Below the pieces are notes generated by a model, which was not told where the DNA came from, searched no databases, and worked only from the letters and a program-made list of their open reading frames with translations. Shown piece after piece: positions 35,237-45,261 of a DNA stretch of 64,000 nt (position 1 is its first letter; each line of letters opens with the position of its first letter). The DNA is taken from assembly GCA_002457315.1 (NCBI GenBank), contig NTKI01000006.1, forward strand, positions 1 through 64,000, in the 5' to 3' direction. The position numbers were made by a program, and so were the translations under genes. Source of the stretch: Rhodothermaeota bacterium MED-G19 (lineage in GTDB: Bacteria; Bacteroidota; Bacteroidia; Cytophagales; MED-G16).

Positions 35237-37180
35237 TTGGAATTTTTTAATAATTTTTCTTCTGACTCAATATTATTCCTAATTACATATTTTATAATAT
35301 GTATCTCTTCATTTCATTTAGGTACTTACTTTAAAAAAACAGGTCTTCCTACCATAACAGGTTTAATTATAGTAGGTGTTTTAGTTGGTCCCAGTTCTTT
35401 AGATATAGTAGATGAAAGTGCAATTCAAAGTTTACAGTTTTTATTCGATCTTTCACTTGGTTTTATTGCGTTTGCTGCAGGTTCTGAACTCTTTTTTAAG
35501 GAAATAGAAAATAGTTTTAAAAGTATAAAGTGGAATACATTAAGTAACATTTTTCTCACATTTTTAATTGGATTTTGCCTTGTTGGAATCTCTTTATTAA
35601 CTATCCCTTTTTTTGATGAAGTTAACACATCTATAAAATTTTATGTTTCTCTACTTTGTGGTTCCATATTTGTAGCAAGATCTCCTGCTTCTGCTATTGC
35701 TGTTATAAATGATTTAAGAGCTAAAGGTAAATTTACATCTACTTCGATGGGGGTATTGTGTTTATCAGATTTTGGAGTAATATTACTTTTTGCGGTAGTA
35801 TTTTCAGTAGTTAAGTCAATAGATTCTGGAACTTTTCAATTCTTGAATATTATAATTATAGTTTTTGAAATTATTTTTTCAATTTTCTTGGGACTTGTTT
35901 ACGGCACATTTATAAACTCATATTTAAACATTAGCATAAAAAAGTATGTTAAATATTTTTTATTAATTCTGATCGGATTTTCTGCATTCTTATTTGCTGA
36001 CTATGTAAGAGAAATCTCTTTAAGATCATTTGAGAAAGAAATAATATTTGAACCGTTACTTATTTGTATGGTTGCTGGGATTTATATAATTAATAGAACT
36101 AATAAAAGATTAGAGTTTTTAGATTTTATTCAAGTTTCAGGTAAATATATATATGTTGTCTTTTTTACTTTAGTAGGAGCAAGTTTAAATGTTGAGTTAG
36201 TATTCACTGTTTTTGAGTTTTCTTTACTATTTTTTTTCCTTAGGATAATTTCACTTTTTATTTCTGCATACGTAGGAGGGACTCTAGCAAAAGATGATTT
36301 TAATTATAAAATGTTGGGATGGACCCCTCATATCACTCAAGCAGGCGTATCTCTTGGTTTAATTCAAGTATTTCAAAAAGAGTTTAGTTATTGGCCAAAT
36401 GAAATAACTAGTCAGATCTCATTAATTTTAATCTCATCTATTATTATTAGTCAGTTTATAGGGCCAGCTGTTTTTAAGTGGGCTCTTAATTATTTAAATG
36501 AGACAAATAAAAGAAAAAAGATAGTATTATCTGAAAAGAAAAGAGTACTGATTTTTGGTTTAGAACCCCAAAGTATTTCAATAGCTTTAATTCTAAAGTC
36601 TAGAAATTATATAGTTGATATTATTTCATTTGAAAAAAAACCATCAATAAAAATTCCAAATGAAGTTGGGCATCAACTAATTAAAAATGTAGATAAATAT
36701 AACTTTGATGCTATTGATTATTTTAATTCTGATTCGGTAATATGTTTGTGTTCAGACAGCTTAAATGAAGAAATATGTGATTTATCTTATTCTACATATG
36801 GAAATAAAAATGTTATTGTTAGAATTAATGATCATCTAAAGGCTGATATCTTTTTAAATTTTAATGTAAAAATAATTCATCCATCTGACGCAATAATAAA
36901 TTTGATAGATCAGTATGTGAAGTCACCTCAGGGAACATCTCTTTTTTTAGGAGAAGAAAAAGATAAAGAGATAAGAGACATAAGATTATTAAATGATAAA
37001 ATTTCAGGATCTTTGCTTAGAGATTTAAAGCTTCCTCAAGATGTTTTAATGTTATCAATTAAAAGGAATGATGAGATTATACTTAGTCATGGTTATACTA
37101 GGCTCTTGAAAGATGATATAATTACATTCATAGGCTCAGTTAATAGCTTAGATAAGTTAACATTAAGATTTGATAGTTAG
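35237..37180 (+). CDS. Kef-type cation:proton antiporter with RCK domain
   Basis: This 647-residue protein combines a CPA2-type antiporter domain of about twelve helices (residues 8-425) with a cytosolic TrkA-N-like domain (about 438-560) and a TrkA-C domain (about 580-645, DVLMLSIKRNDEIILSHGYT). Landmarks in the membrane part are LGTYFKKTGLPTITGLIIVGVLVGP and FARSPASAIAVI-like helix breaks. The dinucleotide loop is degenerate (IFGLEPQSIS instead of GxGxxG), so NAD control may be altered. It probably exchanges K+ or Na+ for protons. The start is a TTG; no ATG precedes the first helix. Confidence 0.88.
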   Translation: MEFFNNFSSDSILFLITYFIICISSFHLGTYFKKTGLPTITGLIIVGVLVGPSSLDIVDESAIQSLQFLFDLSLGFIAFAAGSELFFKEIENSFKSIKWNTLSNIFLTFLIGFCLVGISLLTIPFFDEVNTSIKFYVSLLCGSIFVARSPASAIAVINDLRAKGKFTSTSMGVLCLSDFGVILLFAVVFSVVKSIDSGTFQFLNIIIIVFEIIFSIFLGLVYGTFINSYLNISIKKYVKYFLLILIGFSAFLFADYVREISLRSFEKEIIFEPLLICMVAGIYIINRTNKRLEFLDFIQVSGKYIYVVFFTLVGASLNVELVFTVFEFSLLFFFLRIISLFISAYVGGTLAKDDFNYKMLGWTPHITQAGVSLGLIQVFQKEFSYWPNEITSQISLILISSIIISQFIGPAVFKWALNYLNETNKRKKIVLSEKKRVLIFGLEPQSISIALILKSRNYIVDIISFEKKPSIKIPNEVGHQLIKNVDKYNFDAIDYFNSDSVICLCSDSLNEEICDLSYSTYGNKNVIVRINDHLKADIFLNFNVKIIHPSDAIINLIDQYVKSPQGTSLFLGEEKDKEIRDIRLLNDKISGSLLRDLKLPQDVLMLSIKRNDEIILSHGYTRLLKDDIITFIGSVNSLDKLTLRFDS

Positions 37181-37200
37181 TTTAAAAAAAATTGTAAAGG

Positions 37201-37208
37201 TATATTTG
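37201..37208 (+). promoter_or_regulatory. Candidate -7 box abutting the glyS start
   Basis: TATATTTG matches TAnnTTTG and ends only four bases before the glyS ATG. If used, transcription would begin at or next to the A of the start codon, giving a nearly leaderless message. No -33 TTG at 17-23 bases is seen. Confidence 0.38.
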
Positions 37209-37212
37209 TCGA

Positions 37213-38751
37213 ATGGATAATAATGATTTCTTAAAAAAAGTAATATCTCACTCGAAAGCTAATGGGTTTATATTCCAATCTAGTGAAATTTATGATGGTT
37301 TAAGCGCTGTATATGATTATGGTCCTTATGGAAGTGAATTAAAAAATAACCTTAAAGATTTTTGGTGGAAATCCATGACACAACTCCATGACAATATAGT
37401 CGGAATTGATTCAGCTGTGTTTATGGATCCCACTACTTGGAAAGCCTCTGGTCACATAGATGCATTTAATGACCCTTTAATTGACAATAAAGATTCTAAG
37501 AAAAGATATAGAGCCGATGTATTAATAGAAGATTATATAGCTAAAATTAATTCTAAAATTGATAAAGAGATCATTAAGGCAAGGAAGAGATTTGGAAAAA
37601 AATTTGATGAAAAGGTCTATAGAGAAACAAATGAAAGGGTAAAAAATTATATTTCTCAAACTAGTGAAATATCTGCTAAGATGAATGACTTTCTTAAATC
37701 TAACGATCTTAAAGGGTTAAAAATTCTTATTGACGATCTAAAAATAAATGATCCGGTTTCTGGCACTTCAAACTGGACAGATGTAAAGCAGTTCAACTTA
37801 ATGTTTTCTACAGAGATTGGATCTACATCTGAATCTTCAAAGAAGATATTTCTTCGTCCCGAAACAGCTCAAGGAATTTTTTTAAACTTTTTAAATGTAG
37901 TTAATTCAACAAGAGTAAAGATACCTTTTGGTATTGCCCAAATTGGAAAAGCATTTAGAAATGAAATAATTGCCAGACAGTTCATCTTTAGAATGAGAGA
38001 GTTTGAGCAAATGGAAATGCAATTTTTTGTTGAGCCTGGTAGCGAAATGAAATGGTATGAGGAGTGGAAAGAGAAAAGAATGAAATGGCATAATGCTCTT
38101 GGACTAGGTGATAATTTGTACAAATTTCACGATCATGAAAATTTAGCACATTATGCTAATGCTGCATGTGATATAGAGTTTAATTTCCCAATGGGTTTTA
38201 AAGAGCTTGAGGGTATTCACTCTAGAACAGATTTTGATTTAAAAAATCATCAGAAACATTCTGGAAAAAAAATAAACTATTATGACCAAAAGTCAGGTTC
38301 TAGTTTTATACCGTATGTTGTGGAAACTTCTCTTGGTTTAGATAGACTTTTTCTTGCAGTAATATCATCTTCATTAAGGAATGAAAAACTTGAAGATGGA
38401 ACAGAAAGGGTTGTCCTTAAGGTTCCTTTTGAAATTTCTCCAGTAAAAGTTGCTGTTATGCCTTTGAACGCAAAAGATGGACTACCAGAAAAGGCACTTA
38501 AGATCTATGATGAATTAAAGCTTAATTTTAAAACTCAATACGATTATAAAGACTCAATAGGAAAAAGATATAGAAGACAAGATGCAATAGGAACTCCATT
38601 TTGTGTGACTATTGACTATGATTCACTAAAAGATAATTCTGTAACTATACGGAATAGAGATTCAATGGAACAGGAGAGAGTCCCAATTAATATATTAGCA
38701 GATCATATTAATAAATTTACATCTATAAATAATTTATTAAAGAAAATTTAA
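37213..38751 (+). CDS. glyS: Glycyl-tRNA synthetase (dimeric class II)
   Basis: This 512-residue enzyme is the eukaryote-like alpha2 GlyRS found in Bacteroidota. It begins VISHSKANGFIFQSSEIYDGLSAVYDYGP, and motif 2 reads FRNEIIARQFIFRMREFEQMEMQFF near residue 245. RPETAQGIFLNF lies near 216 and motif 3 includes VVETSLGLDRLFLAV near 370. The anticodon-binding domain is C-terminal (PVKVAVMPLNAKDGLPEKALKIYDEL). It charges tRNA-Gly in the cytosol. Its stop overlaps the RND gene start (TAATG). Confidence 0.96.
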   Translation: MDNNDFLKKVISHSKANGFIFQSSEIYDGLSAVYDYGPYGSELKNNLKDFWWKSMTQLHDNIVGIDSAVFMDPTTWKASGHIDAFNDPLIDNKDSKKRYRADVLIEDYIAKINSKIDKEIIKARKRFGKKFDEKVYRETNERVKNYISQTSEISAKMNDFLKSNDLKGLKILIDDLKINDPVSGTSNWTDVKQFNLMFSTEIGSTSESSKKIFLRPETAQGIFLNFLNVVNSTRVKIPFGIAQIGKAFRNEIIARQFIFRMREFEQMEMQFFVEPGSEMKWYEEWKEKRMKWHNALGLGDNLYKFHDHENLAHYANAACDIEFNFPMGFKELEGIHSRTDFDLKNHQKHSGKKINYYDQKSGSSFIPYVVETSLGLDRLFLAVISSSLRNEKLEDGTERVVLKVPFEISPVKVAVMPLNAKDGLPEKALKIYDELKLNFKTQYDYKDSIGKRYRRQDAIGTPFCVTIDYDSLKDNSVTIRNRDSMEQERVPINILADHINKFTSINNLLKKI

Positions 38752-41048
38752 TGGCAGAAAAATTTTCAAGTTTTGTTTTAAATAACAGAAAAATTTTCAT
38801 TTTAATAATTCTGGCTTTTACTTTTTTTATGGGTTATAAGGCCCTTGAGGTTGAATATAATTATGATTTTTCTCAAACTGTTCCTGACACAGATGAGGAG
38901 ATGATGTACTATAATTCGTTCAAAGAAACTTTTGGTGAGGATGGTAATGTACTAGCAATTGGATTAAAAGATTCTTCTATTTTCTTAATTGATAAATTAA
39001 AGTTATACAACAATTATATTGAAGAAGTTCAAAATGTCTATGGAGTTAAGGGTGTATTAGGTTTACCCAAATTACAAGTTTTAAAAAAAAATAATCAAAA
39101 TAAAAATTTCAACTTTATTAATGTTTTTGAGCCTTTTCCAAATGATCAGAATTCATATGATAGTCTGCTTGATCTAATAAGTAAAGAAAAGTTTTATGAG
39201 GGAAAGATTTTAAATGAAGAAGGTGCATTAACCCTCTTGATTACTATTGATAAAAATATTTTAAACTCTGAAAGTAGAAATAAGTTAATGCTTGACTTGA
39301 TTAATAAGAGTGAAGAATTTCAATTAAAATCCAATATAAAACTTCATTATGCGGGCCTCCCATATTCTAGATATATAATAGCTGAAAGTGTTAAAAAAGA
39401 ATTAGCTAATTTATTAATAGTCTCAATAGTTGTTTTAGCTATTATTTTGTTTTTATTTTTTAGGTCTCTTGACACAGTAATTGTTCCTTTAATTATTATT
39501 GGAATAGTTGTGACGTGGGTGTTTGGTACTTTAGCATTATTTGGATTTAAGATCACATTATTAACTGGTTTACTTCCTCCAATAATCGTTGTTATAGGGA
39601 TCCCTAACTGTGTATATATGTTAAATTATTATCATTTCTCAATTGATAAACTAAAAGATAAAAAGAAAGCAATTGTACATGTTATAAAGACTATTGGATT
39701 AATTACATTAATTACTAATTTGACAACAGCTGTTGGTTTTTTTGTTCTTTCCACTACGGATATAAAAATATTAACTGAATTTGGAATTGTTGCTGGGATC
39801 AATGTTTTAGCTACTTTTGTAGTTAGTATATTTCTTTTGCCTTCAATTTATTTAGCACTTCCAAAGCCAAAAAGTAGTCAGGTCAATTACTTAAATTATA
39901 GTTTTATAAATAATCTCATTTTTTATTTTCGCTATATTTCTTTTACTCACAAAAAAAGAGTCTTTTTAATTTTTTCTACAATTGTATTGGTCTCATTATT
40001 CGGTCTTTCTAAAATTAAATCGGTTTCGTTTTTAGTAGATGATGTTCCTACAGAAAGTGCTTTAATGAAAGATCTTAAGTTTTTTGAGTCTAATTTTTCT
40101 GGAGTTATGCCTCTCGAAATTGTTGTAGATACAAAAATGAAAAAAGGAGTTCAAAATCTTAACCTACTAAAAAAGGTTGATAGATTTGAAATTTTTTTAG
40201 AAGATAAGGAGTATGTATCAACTCCAATATCATTAGTGACATTTATAAAGGCTTCTAGACAAGCTTATTATAATAATAATCCTGCGTTTTATAGCCTTCC
40301 AAATAATAGGGATAAAAATTTTATTTTCAGATATTTATCAGAGGGATATCAAGAAAATGTTTCTAGCGATAATATTTCAAAATCATTTGTTGATTCAGTT
40401 GGTCAAAAAATGAGAATATCTTTAAACGTAGCTGATTTGGGTTCTTATAAACTTGATTCGGTGGTTAAAAATGTTTTTAGACCCGAAATTGAAAAAATAT
40501 TTTCAAACTCAAAGGCAGAAGTAAAAATGACAGGTACTACTTTAATATTTATTAAAGGAATTAATTTCTTAGTTGAGAATTTACTTCAAAGTATGTTATT
40601 AGCATTTATAATTATAAGTGTAATAATGTCATTACTATTTAAAAACATTAAAATGGTAATAATTTCTTTGATTCCAAATATTATACCATTAATAATAGCT
40701 GGCGGTATTATGGGCTATTTTAATATACCATTAAAACCCAGTTCTGCTTTGGTTTTTAGTATTGTCTTTGGAATATCAGTTGATTATTCAATTCATTTTC
40801 TTGCGAAATTTAAGAATGAATTAAGGAGCAAAAATTTAGATGATTCTATTATTGATACCATAAATCAAACCGGAAGGTCAATGATTTTTACATCCTTTAT
40901 TCTATTTTTTGGATTTATAATATTTACTTTTTCTAATTTTGGAGGGACAATTGTATTAGGTGTTTTAACATCTATTATATTATTTGTTGCAATGATTACT
41001 AATCTCACTTTATTGCCAAGTATAATTTTACATTTTTACAAAAAGTGA
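38751..41048 (+). CDS. RND superfamily exporter (MMPL/HpnN-like)
   Basis: This 765-residue transporter has the RND pattern of one helix, a large periplasmic loop and five helices, repeated once. The first helix is at about 14-31. The first helix bundle spans about 218-390, and a second N-terminal helix near 402 starts the repeat. The second bundle spans about 610-760, including SIVFGISVDYSIHFLAKF near 677, which carries the conserved Asp of helix 4-type bundles. It lacks the long docking loops of AcrB, so it fits the MMPL/HpnN-like predicted exporters of lipids or hydrophobic molecules. The substrate is unknown. It is translationally coupled to glyS (TAATG) and followed by ileS after one base. 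Confidence 0.88.
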   Translation: MAEKFSSFVLNNRKIFILIILAFTFFMGYKALEVEYNYDFSQTVPDTDEEMMYYNSFKETFGEDGNVLAIGLKDSSIFLIDKLKLYNNYIEEVQNVYGVKGVLGLPKLQVLKKNNQNKNFNFINVFEPFPNDQNSYDSLLDLISKEKFYEGKILNEEGALTLLITIDKNILNSESRNKLMLDLINKSEEFQLKSNIKLHYAGLPYSRYIIAESVKKELANLLIVSIVVLAIILFLFFRSLDTVIVPLIIIGIVVTWVFGTLALFGFKITLLTGLLPPIIVVIGIPNCVYMLNYYHFSIDKLKDKKKAIVHVIKTIGLITLITNLTTAVGFFVLSTTDIKILTEFGIVAGINVLATFVVSIFLLPSIYLALPKPKSSQVNYLNYSFINNLIFYFRYISFTHKKRVFLIFSTIVLVSLFGLSKIKSVSFLVDDVPTESALMKDLKFFESNFSGVMPLEIVVDTKMKKGVQNLNLLKKVDRFEIFLEDKEYVSTPISLVTFIKASRQAYYNNNPAFYSLPNNRDKNFIFRYLSEGYQENVSSDNISKSFVDSVGQKMRISLNVADLGSYKLDSVVKNVFRPEIEKIFSNSKAEVKMTGTTLIFIKGINFLVENLLQSMLLAFIIISVIMSLLFKNIKMVIISLIPNIIPLIIAGGIMGYFNIPLKPSSALVFSIVFGISVDYSIHFLAKFKNELRSKNLDDSIIDTINQTGRSMIFTSFILFFGFIIFTFSNFGGTIVLGVLTSIILFVAMITNLTLLPSIILHFYKK

Positions 41049-41049
41049 T

Positions 41050-44000
41050 ATGATAAATGATAAAAAATTTAATGAATATGATTCAATTAATTACTTTGAT
41101 ATAAGTAAGGAGGTTATATCATTTTGGAAGAAGAATAAAATTTTTCAAAAATCAATAGAGACTAGGCCTAAGGATAAGATCTACCCTTTCTACGAGGGAC
41201 CACCCTCTGCAAATGGAATGCCCGGGATTCATCATGTGATGGCGAGAACAATTAAAGATATATTTTGTAGATATAAAACCCTTAAAGGATATAGGGTTTA
41301 CAGAAAAGGGGGTTGGGATACGCATGGTTTACCTGTAGAATTACAAGTTGAAAAAAAATTAGGAATTACAAAAGATGATATAGGAAGTAAAATATCAGTA
41401 GAAGAGTATAATAATGAGTGTAAGAAGGCAGTAATGCAATTCAAAACAAAGTGGGAAGAGCTTACAGAGAGTATAGGGTATTGGCTAGATATCAATGATG
41501 CTTACATAACTTTTGATAATAATTATATTGAGTCTGTATGGTGGTCTTTAAAAAAGTTATATGATAATAACTTATTATATAAAGGTTACTCTATACAACC
41601 ATATTCACCAGCAGCTGGAACGGGACTCAGTTCTCATGAGCTTAACATGCCAGGAGCATATAAGACAATTAAGGACACCTCACTGACGGCACAGTTTAAA
41701 ATATCAAAAAACGAAAAAACAAATAAAATTTTTGGAGGTAAAGAATGTTATTTTTTAGCCTGGACGACAACACCATGGACACTTCCTGCTAACAACGGTT
41801 TGGCTATAGGAAAAAATATAGACTATGTTCAAATTGAGACATTTAATAAATACACAGAGAAAAAAATAAATGTGATTTTAGCTGAAAGTTGTGTAAATAA
41901 ATTTTTTGATAATAAAAATGAAAGTAAAAATGAGTCTATAACTTTTGACAAAAAGAAAATTGAATATAGAATTATTAAATCTTTTAAGGGGAAGAATTTT
42001 ATTGGGTTAGATTATGAACAACTTCTTCCTTATGTCAAAGCTGAAAAGCCAGCGTTTACAGTTGTTTCAGCTGACTTTGTGACAACTGAAGAAGGTACTG
42101 GTATTGTACACATAAGTTTAACTTTCGGTTCTGATGATTTTCATGTTTCTAGAAAAAACAATCTTCCTGGGATTTTTGTTTTAAATGATAAAAACGAGAA
42201 AGTTCCTATAGTAAATAAATCAGGGAAGTTTGTAGATGAAATTATAGATTTTGCTGGTCTTGAAGTTAAGAAATTTTCTGAATCTGATGGTTTAACCACT
42301 GATGAAAAGATTTCCATTAAACTAAAAAAAGAGAATAAGGCATTTGATGTACAGAAGTATGAACATAGTTATCCCCATTGTTGGAGGACGGATAAGCCAA
42401 TTTTATATTACCCTTTAGAATCTTGGTTTATAAATACCACAAAATTAAAAGGGGAGTTAATTAAAAAAAATGAAGATATTAACTGGCAACCACCTTCTAC
42501 AGGAACAGGTAGATTTGGAAATTGGTTAGAAAATTTAGTTGATTGGAATTTGAGCAGATCTAGATTTTGGGGAACGCCCTTGCCCATATGGAGAACAAAG
42601 GATGGTAAAGAAGAAACTTGTGTTGGAAGTATTGATCAACTAAGGTCAGAAGTGAAAAAAGCTTTTGATAATGGTATTATGGATAAAAATTTATCTTCAG
42701 ATATTGATCTTCATAGACCTTTTGTCGACGACATTATTTTATCTTCAGATAAAGGTAAACCAATGTACAGAGAGAAAGACATAATTGATGTATGGTATGA
42801 TTCAGGGTCAATGCCTTTTGCTCAATATCATTACCCTTTTGAAAATACAGATGTATTTGAAAAGATGTTTCCAGCTAAATTTATAGCCGAGGGTGTTGAT
42901 CAGACTAGAGGTTGGTTTTTTACATTACATTCTATTTCTGTAATGCTTTTTGGGAAGGTTAGTTTTGAAAATGTAATATCAAATGGTCTTGTCCTAGATA
43001 AAGAAGGAAATAAAATGTCCAAGAGATTAGGGAATGCTGTTGACCCATTTGAGATAATTAAAAAATATGGACCTGACGCTACAAGGTTGTACATGATCAT
43101 TAACTCCAATCCATGGGATAATTTAAAATTTGATATGGATGGCATCAGTGAAGTATTAAGAAAGTTTTTTGGCACTCTAAATAACACATATAATTTCTTT
43201 TCATTATATGCAAATATTGATGGCTTTACAGGAGATGAAGAATTTATTTCATATGAAAAAAGAAGTCTTGAAGATAAGTGGATTATTAGTAAACTAAATA
43301 CGACTATCCATTTAGTTTCTAATAAACTAGATGATTATGACCCAACAAAGGCAGCAAGAATCATCAATCAATTTATTAATGATGATTTAAGTAATTGGTA
43401 TATTAGATTAAATCGCAAAAGATTTTGGAAAGGAGAACTTACTGAAGATAAGTTAATGGCTTATCAAACGTTATTTGAGTGTTTAAAAAATATATCAATA
43501 ATATCCTCTCCTTTTATCCCTTTCTATGCAGAAAAATTATTTGGTGATCTAAATGAGTTTGTTGATAATAAGATAGATTCTGTTCATCTCTCTAAATTTC
43601 CAATAGTTGATAATAAACTTATATCTAGTTCTTTAGAGAGACAAATGTTATACGCGCAGAAAATATCTTCATTAGTTCATTCAATTAGAAAAAAAGAAAA
43701 AATAAGAGTCAGGCAACCTCTTTCAAAAATATCAATACCTATAAAGTCGAAGGGTATAGAAAAGGATATTAAGATTGTTGAAAATATTATATTATCAGAA
43801 GTGAATGTGAAAGAAGTTGAATATATATATGATAACTCTAAAGTCTTTGTTAAAAAAATAAAACCTAATTATCGAGAATTAGGGACAATCCACGGAAGAA
43901 ATATGAAAATGGTAGCCGATAGAATTAATGCTATGAGTCAAGATGAGATTAATGAACTTGAATCAGAAGGTAAGACAAACATTACTCTAGAAAACAAATC

Positions 44001-44397
44001 TATTATAAGCCTAAACTCAAGTCAAGTTGAAATTTCTTTTGGTGAAATAAAAGGAAAACAAGTGGCTTCTAATGATATTTTCACAATAGCGCTAGATACA
44101 TCTATTGATAAACAACTTTTGTCTGAAGGTATAGCAAGAGAATTTGTAAATAAAATACAAAATGAGAGAAAAAGTATGTCTCTTGAAGTCACAGATAAAA
44201 TTGAAATTCAAATTAAAAACGATCAATCATTTCTAAATGAATCGCTGTCAAAACATAAAGAATTTATTTGTAATGAAATTCAAGCATTGAATTTCATGTT
44301 AGTTGAGGAAATTAAAGATTCAAAAACTATGGATTTGAATATTGATACTGGAGAATCTTCTCCTAAGAATATAAATTATGTAATTAAGAAGTTGTAA
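41050..44397 (+). CDS. ileS: Isoleucyl-tRNA synthetase with swapped GxHH signature (IleRS2-like)
   Basis: This 1115-residue enzyme charges tRNA-Ile. It contains the Rossmann core, the CP1 editing domain (WTTTPWTLPAN near residue 237), KMSKRLGN near 656 and an anticodon-binding region. Its length and similarity to eukaryote-like sequences point to IleRS type 2, which is usually insensitive to mupirocin. The first class I signature reads PGIHH: residues Gly59-Ile60-His61-His62, that is GxHH instead of HxGH. Such a 1,3-swap is described for some IleRS2 proteins and linked to very high mupirocin resistance. It sits between an RND exporter and lspA. Confidence 0.97.
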   Translation: MINDKKFNEYDSINYFDISKEVISFWKKNKIFQKSIETRPKDKIYPFYEGPPSANGMPGIHHVMARTIKDIFCRYKTLKGYRVYRKGGWDTHGLPVELQVEKKLGITKDDIGSKISVEEYNNECKKAVMQFKTKWEELTESIGYWLDINDAYITFDNNYIESVWWSLKKLYDNNLLYKGYSIQPYSPAAGTGLSSHELNMPGAYKTIKDTSLTAQFKISKNEKTNKIFGGKECYFLAWTTTPWTLPANNGLAIGKNIDYVQIETFNKYTEKKINVILAESCVNKFFDNKNESKNESITFDKKKIEYRIIKSFKGKNFIGLDYEQLLPYVKAEKPAFTVVSADFVTTEEGTGIVHISLTFGSDDFHVSRKNNLPGIFVLNDKNEKVPIVNKSGKFVDEIIDFAGLEVKKFSESDGLTTDEKISIKLKKENKAFDVQKYEHSYPHCWRTDKPILYYPLESWFINTTKLKGELIKKNEDINWQPPSTGTGRFGNWLENLVDWNLSRSRFWGTPLPIWRTKDGKEETCVGSIDQLRSEVKKAFDNGIMDKNLSSDIDLHRPFVDDIILSSDKGKPMYREKDIIDVWYDSGSMPFAQYHYPFENTDVFEKMFPAKFIAEGVDQTRGWFFTLHSISVMLFGKVSFENVISNGLVLDKEGNKMSKRLGNAVDPFEIIKKYGPDATRLYMIINSNPWDNLKFDMDGISEVLRKFFGTLNNTYNFFSLYANIDGFTGDEEFISYEKRSLEDKWIISKLNTTIHLVSNKLDDYDPTKAARIINQFINDDLSNWYIRLNRKRFWKGELTEDKLMAYQTLFECLKNISIISSPFIPFYAEKLFGDLNEFVDNKIDSVHLSKFPIVDNKLISSSLERQMLYAQKISSLVHSIRKKEKIRVRQPLSKISIPIKSKGIEKDIKIVENIILSEVNVKEVEYIYDNSKVFVKKIKPNYRELGTIHGRNMKMVADRINAMSQDEINELESEGKTNITLENKSIISLNSSQVEISFGEIKGKQVASNDIFTIALDTSIDKQLLSEGIAREFVNKIQNERKSMSLEVTDKIEIQIKNDQSFLNESLSKHKEFICNEIQALNFMLVEEIKDSKTMDLNIDTGESSPKNINYVIKKL

Positions 44398-44401
44398 TCT
44401 C

Positions 44402-44971
44402 ATGAAATTAAAATATTTTCTTTTAGTAGTAACTTTAATAGTATTAGATCAATCTGTTAAAAGTATTATCCACTTTAACATGCCCCTTCACTCTGAGATT
44501 GCAATAGTGGGAGACTTTTTTAAATTATATCATCTAGAAAATCCGGGAATGGCTTTTGGTATTAATTTTGACTTTAAGTATACTAAATTACTTTTGACTT
44601 TATTTAGACTTATTGCTTCTTTTGTTATAGGATTTTATCTATATAATTTGCTCACAAAGAAATCGAATTTTATATTATTATGTTGTATATCATTAATCTT
44701 AGCTGGAGCTATAGGTAATGTTATTGATAGTGTTTTTTATGGTATATTATTTAATAATTCACCAACAGATGCCCCTTTTAGTTTATTTTATGGTCAAGTA
44801 ATAGATATGTTCTATATAGATATTTGGGAAGGTTATATTCCGTCAAGTATCCCGTTAATTGGCGGCTCTTATCTTTCATTATGGCCTGTTTTTAATTTAG
44901 CAGATTCTTATATTTTTACCGGGGTTGCTATTTTACTAATTTTTCAAAAGAAATTTCTTGGAGAATTTTAA
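44402..44971 (+). CDS. lspA: Lipoprotein signal peptidase II
   Basis: LspA removes signal peptides from diacylated prolipoproteins in the inner membrane. The 189-residue protein has four transmembrane helices and both catalytic aspartates: Asp109 in GNVIDSVFYG and Asp168 in FNLADSYIF. The HLENPGMAFG motif near residue 47 is also typical. A periplasmic insertion between the aspartates (FSLFYGQVIDMFY...) is usual in Bacteroidota. It follows ileS by four bases. Its stop shares the palindrome TTAA with the convergent DUF721 gene. Substrates in this window include GldK and SprE. Confidence 0.95.
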   Translation: MKLKYFLLVVTLIVLDQSVKSIIHFNMPLHSEIAIVGDFFKLYHLENPGMAFGINFDFKYTKLLLTLFRLIASFVIGFYLYNLLTKKSNFILLCCISLILAGAIGNVIDSVFYGILFNNSPTDAPFSLFYGQVIDMFYIDIWEGYIPSSIPLIGGSYLSLWPVFNLADSYIFTGVAILLIFQKKFLGEF

Positions 44972-45261
44972 ATAAAAAATATTTCAGTAACATATTTGTG
45001 TTCTGCTTTGAACTTTTCAAGAATAACTTTTCTGTTGTTAGAAAGTTCATTTCTTAATGGTGCAGAATTAACTTTAATATATAATTTGTTTTCTTTAACA
45101 AATAATTTTTTGGTTCTAGATTGAATCTGCTTACTCGTTATTTTATTCCATGTATTCGATATTTCAACTTCATTAATTCCTTTTTTCATTTTATCTGAAT
45201 TATAGAACTCAGATGTTAAATCTTTAATTGATAATAATTTAGATTTTCTCTTACTCTTCAT
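44968..45261 (-). CDS. DUF721 family protein (DciA-like)
   Basis: This 97-residue basic protein shows the DUF721 core: an ISNTWNKITSKQIQSRTKKLF segment, a YIKVNSAPLRNELSNNRKVILEKF segment and a short beta end. DciA, the best-known DUF721 member, loads replicative helicase in bacteria lacking DnaC/DnaI. The domain here is the short Bacteroidota form, for which helicase loading is plausible but unproven. It overlaps the recF stop by eleven bases, so the pair form an operon in the DNA replication and repair theme. Confidence 0.82.
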   Translation of the reverse strand: MKSKRKSKLLSIKDLTSEFYNSDKMKKGINEVEISNTWNKITSKQIQSRTKKLFVKENKLYIKVNSAPLRNELSNNRKVILEKFKAEHKYVTEIFFI

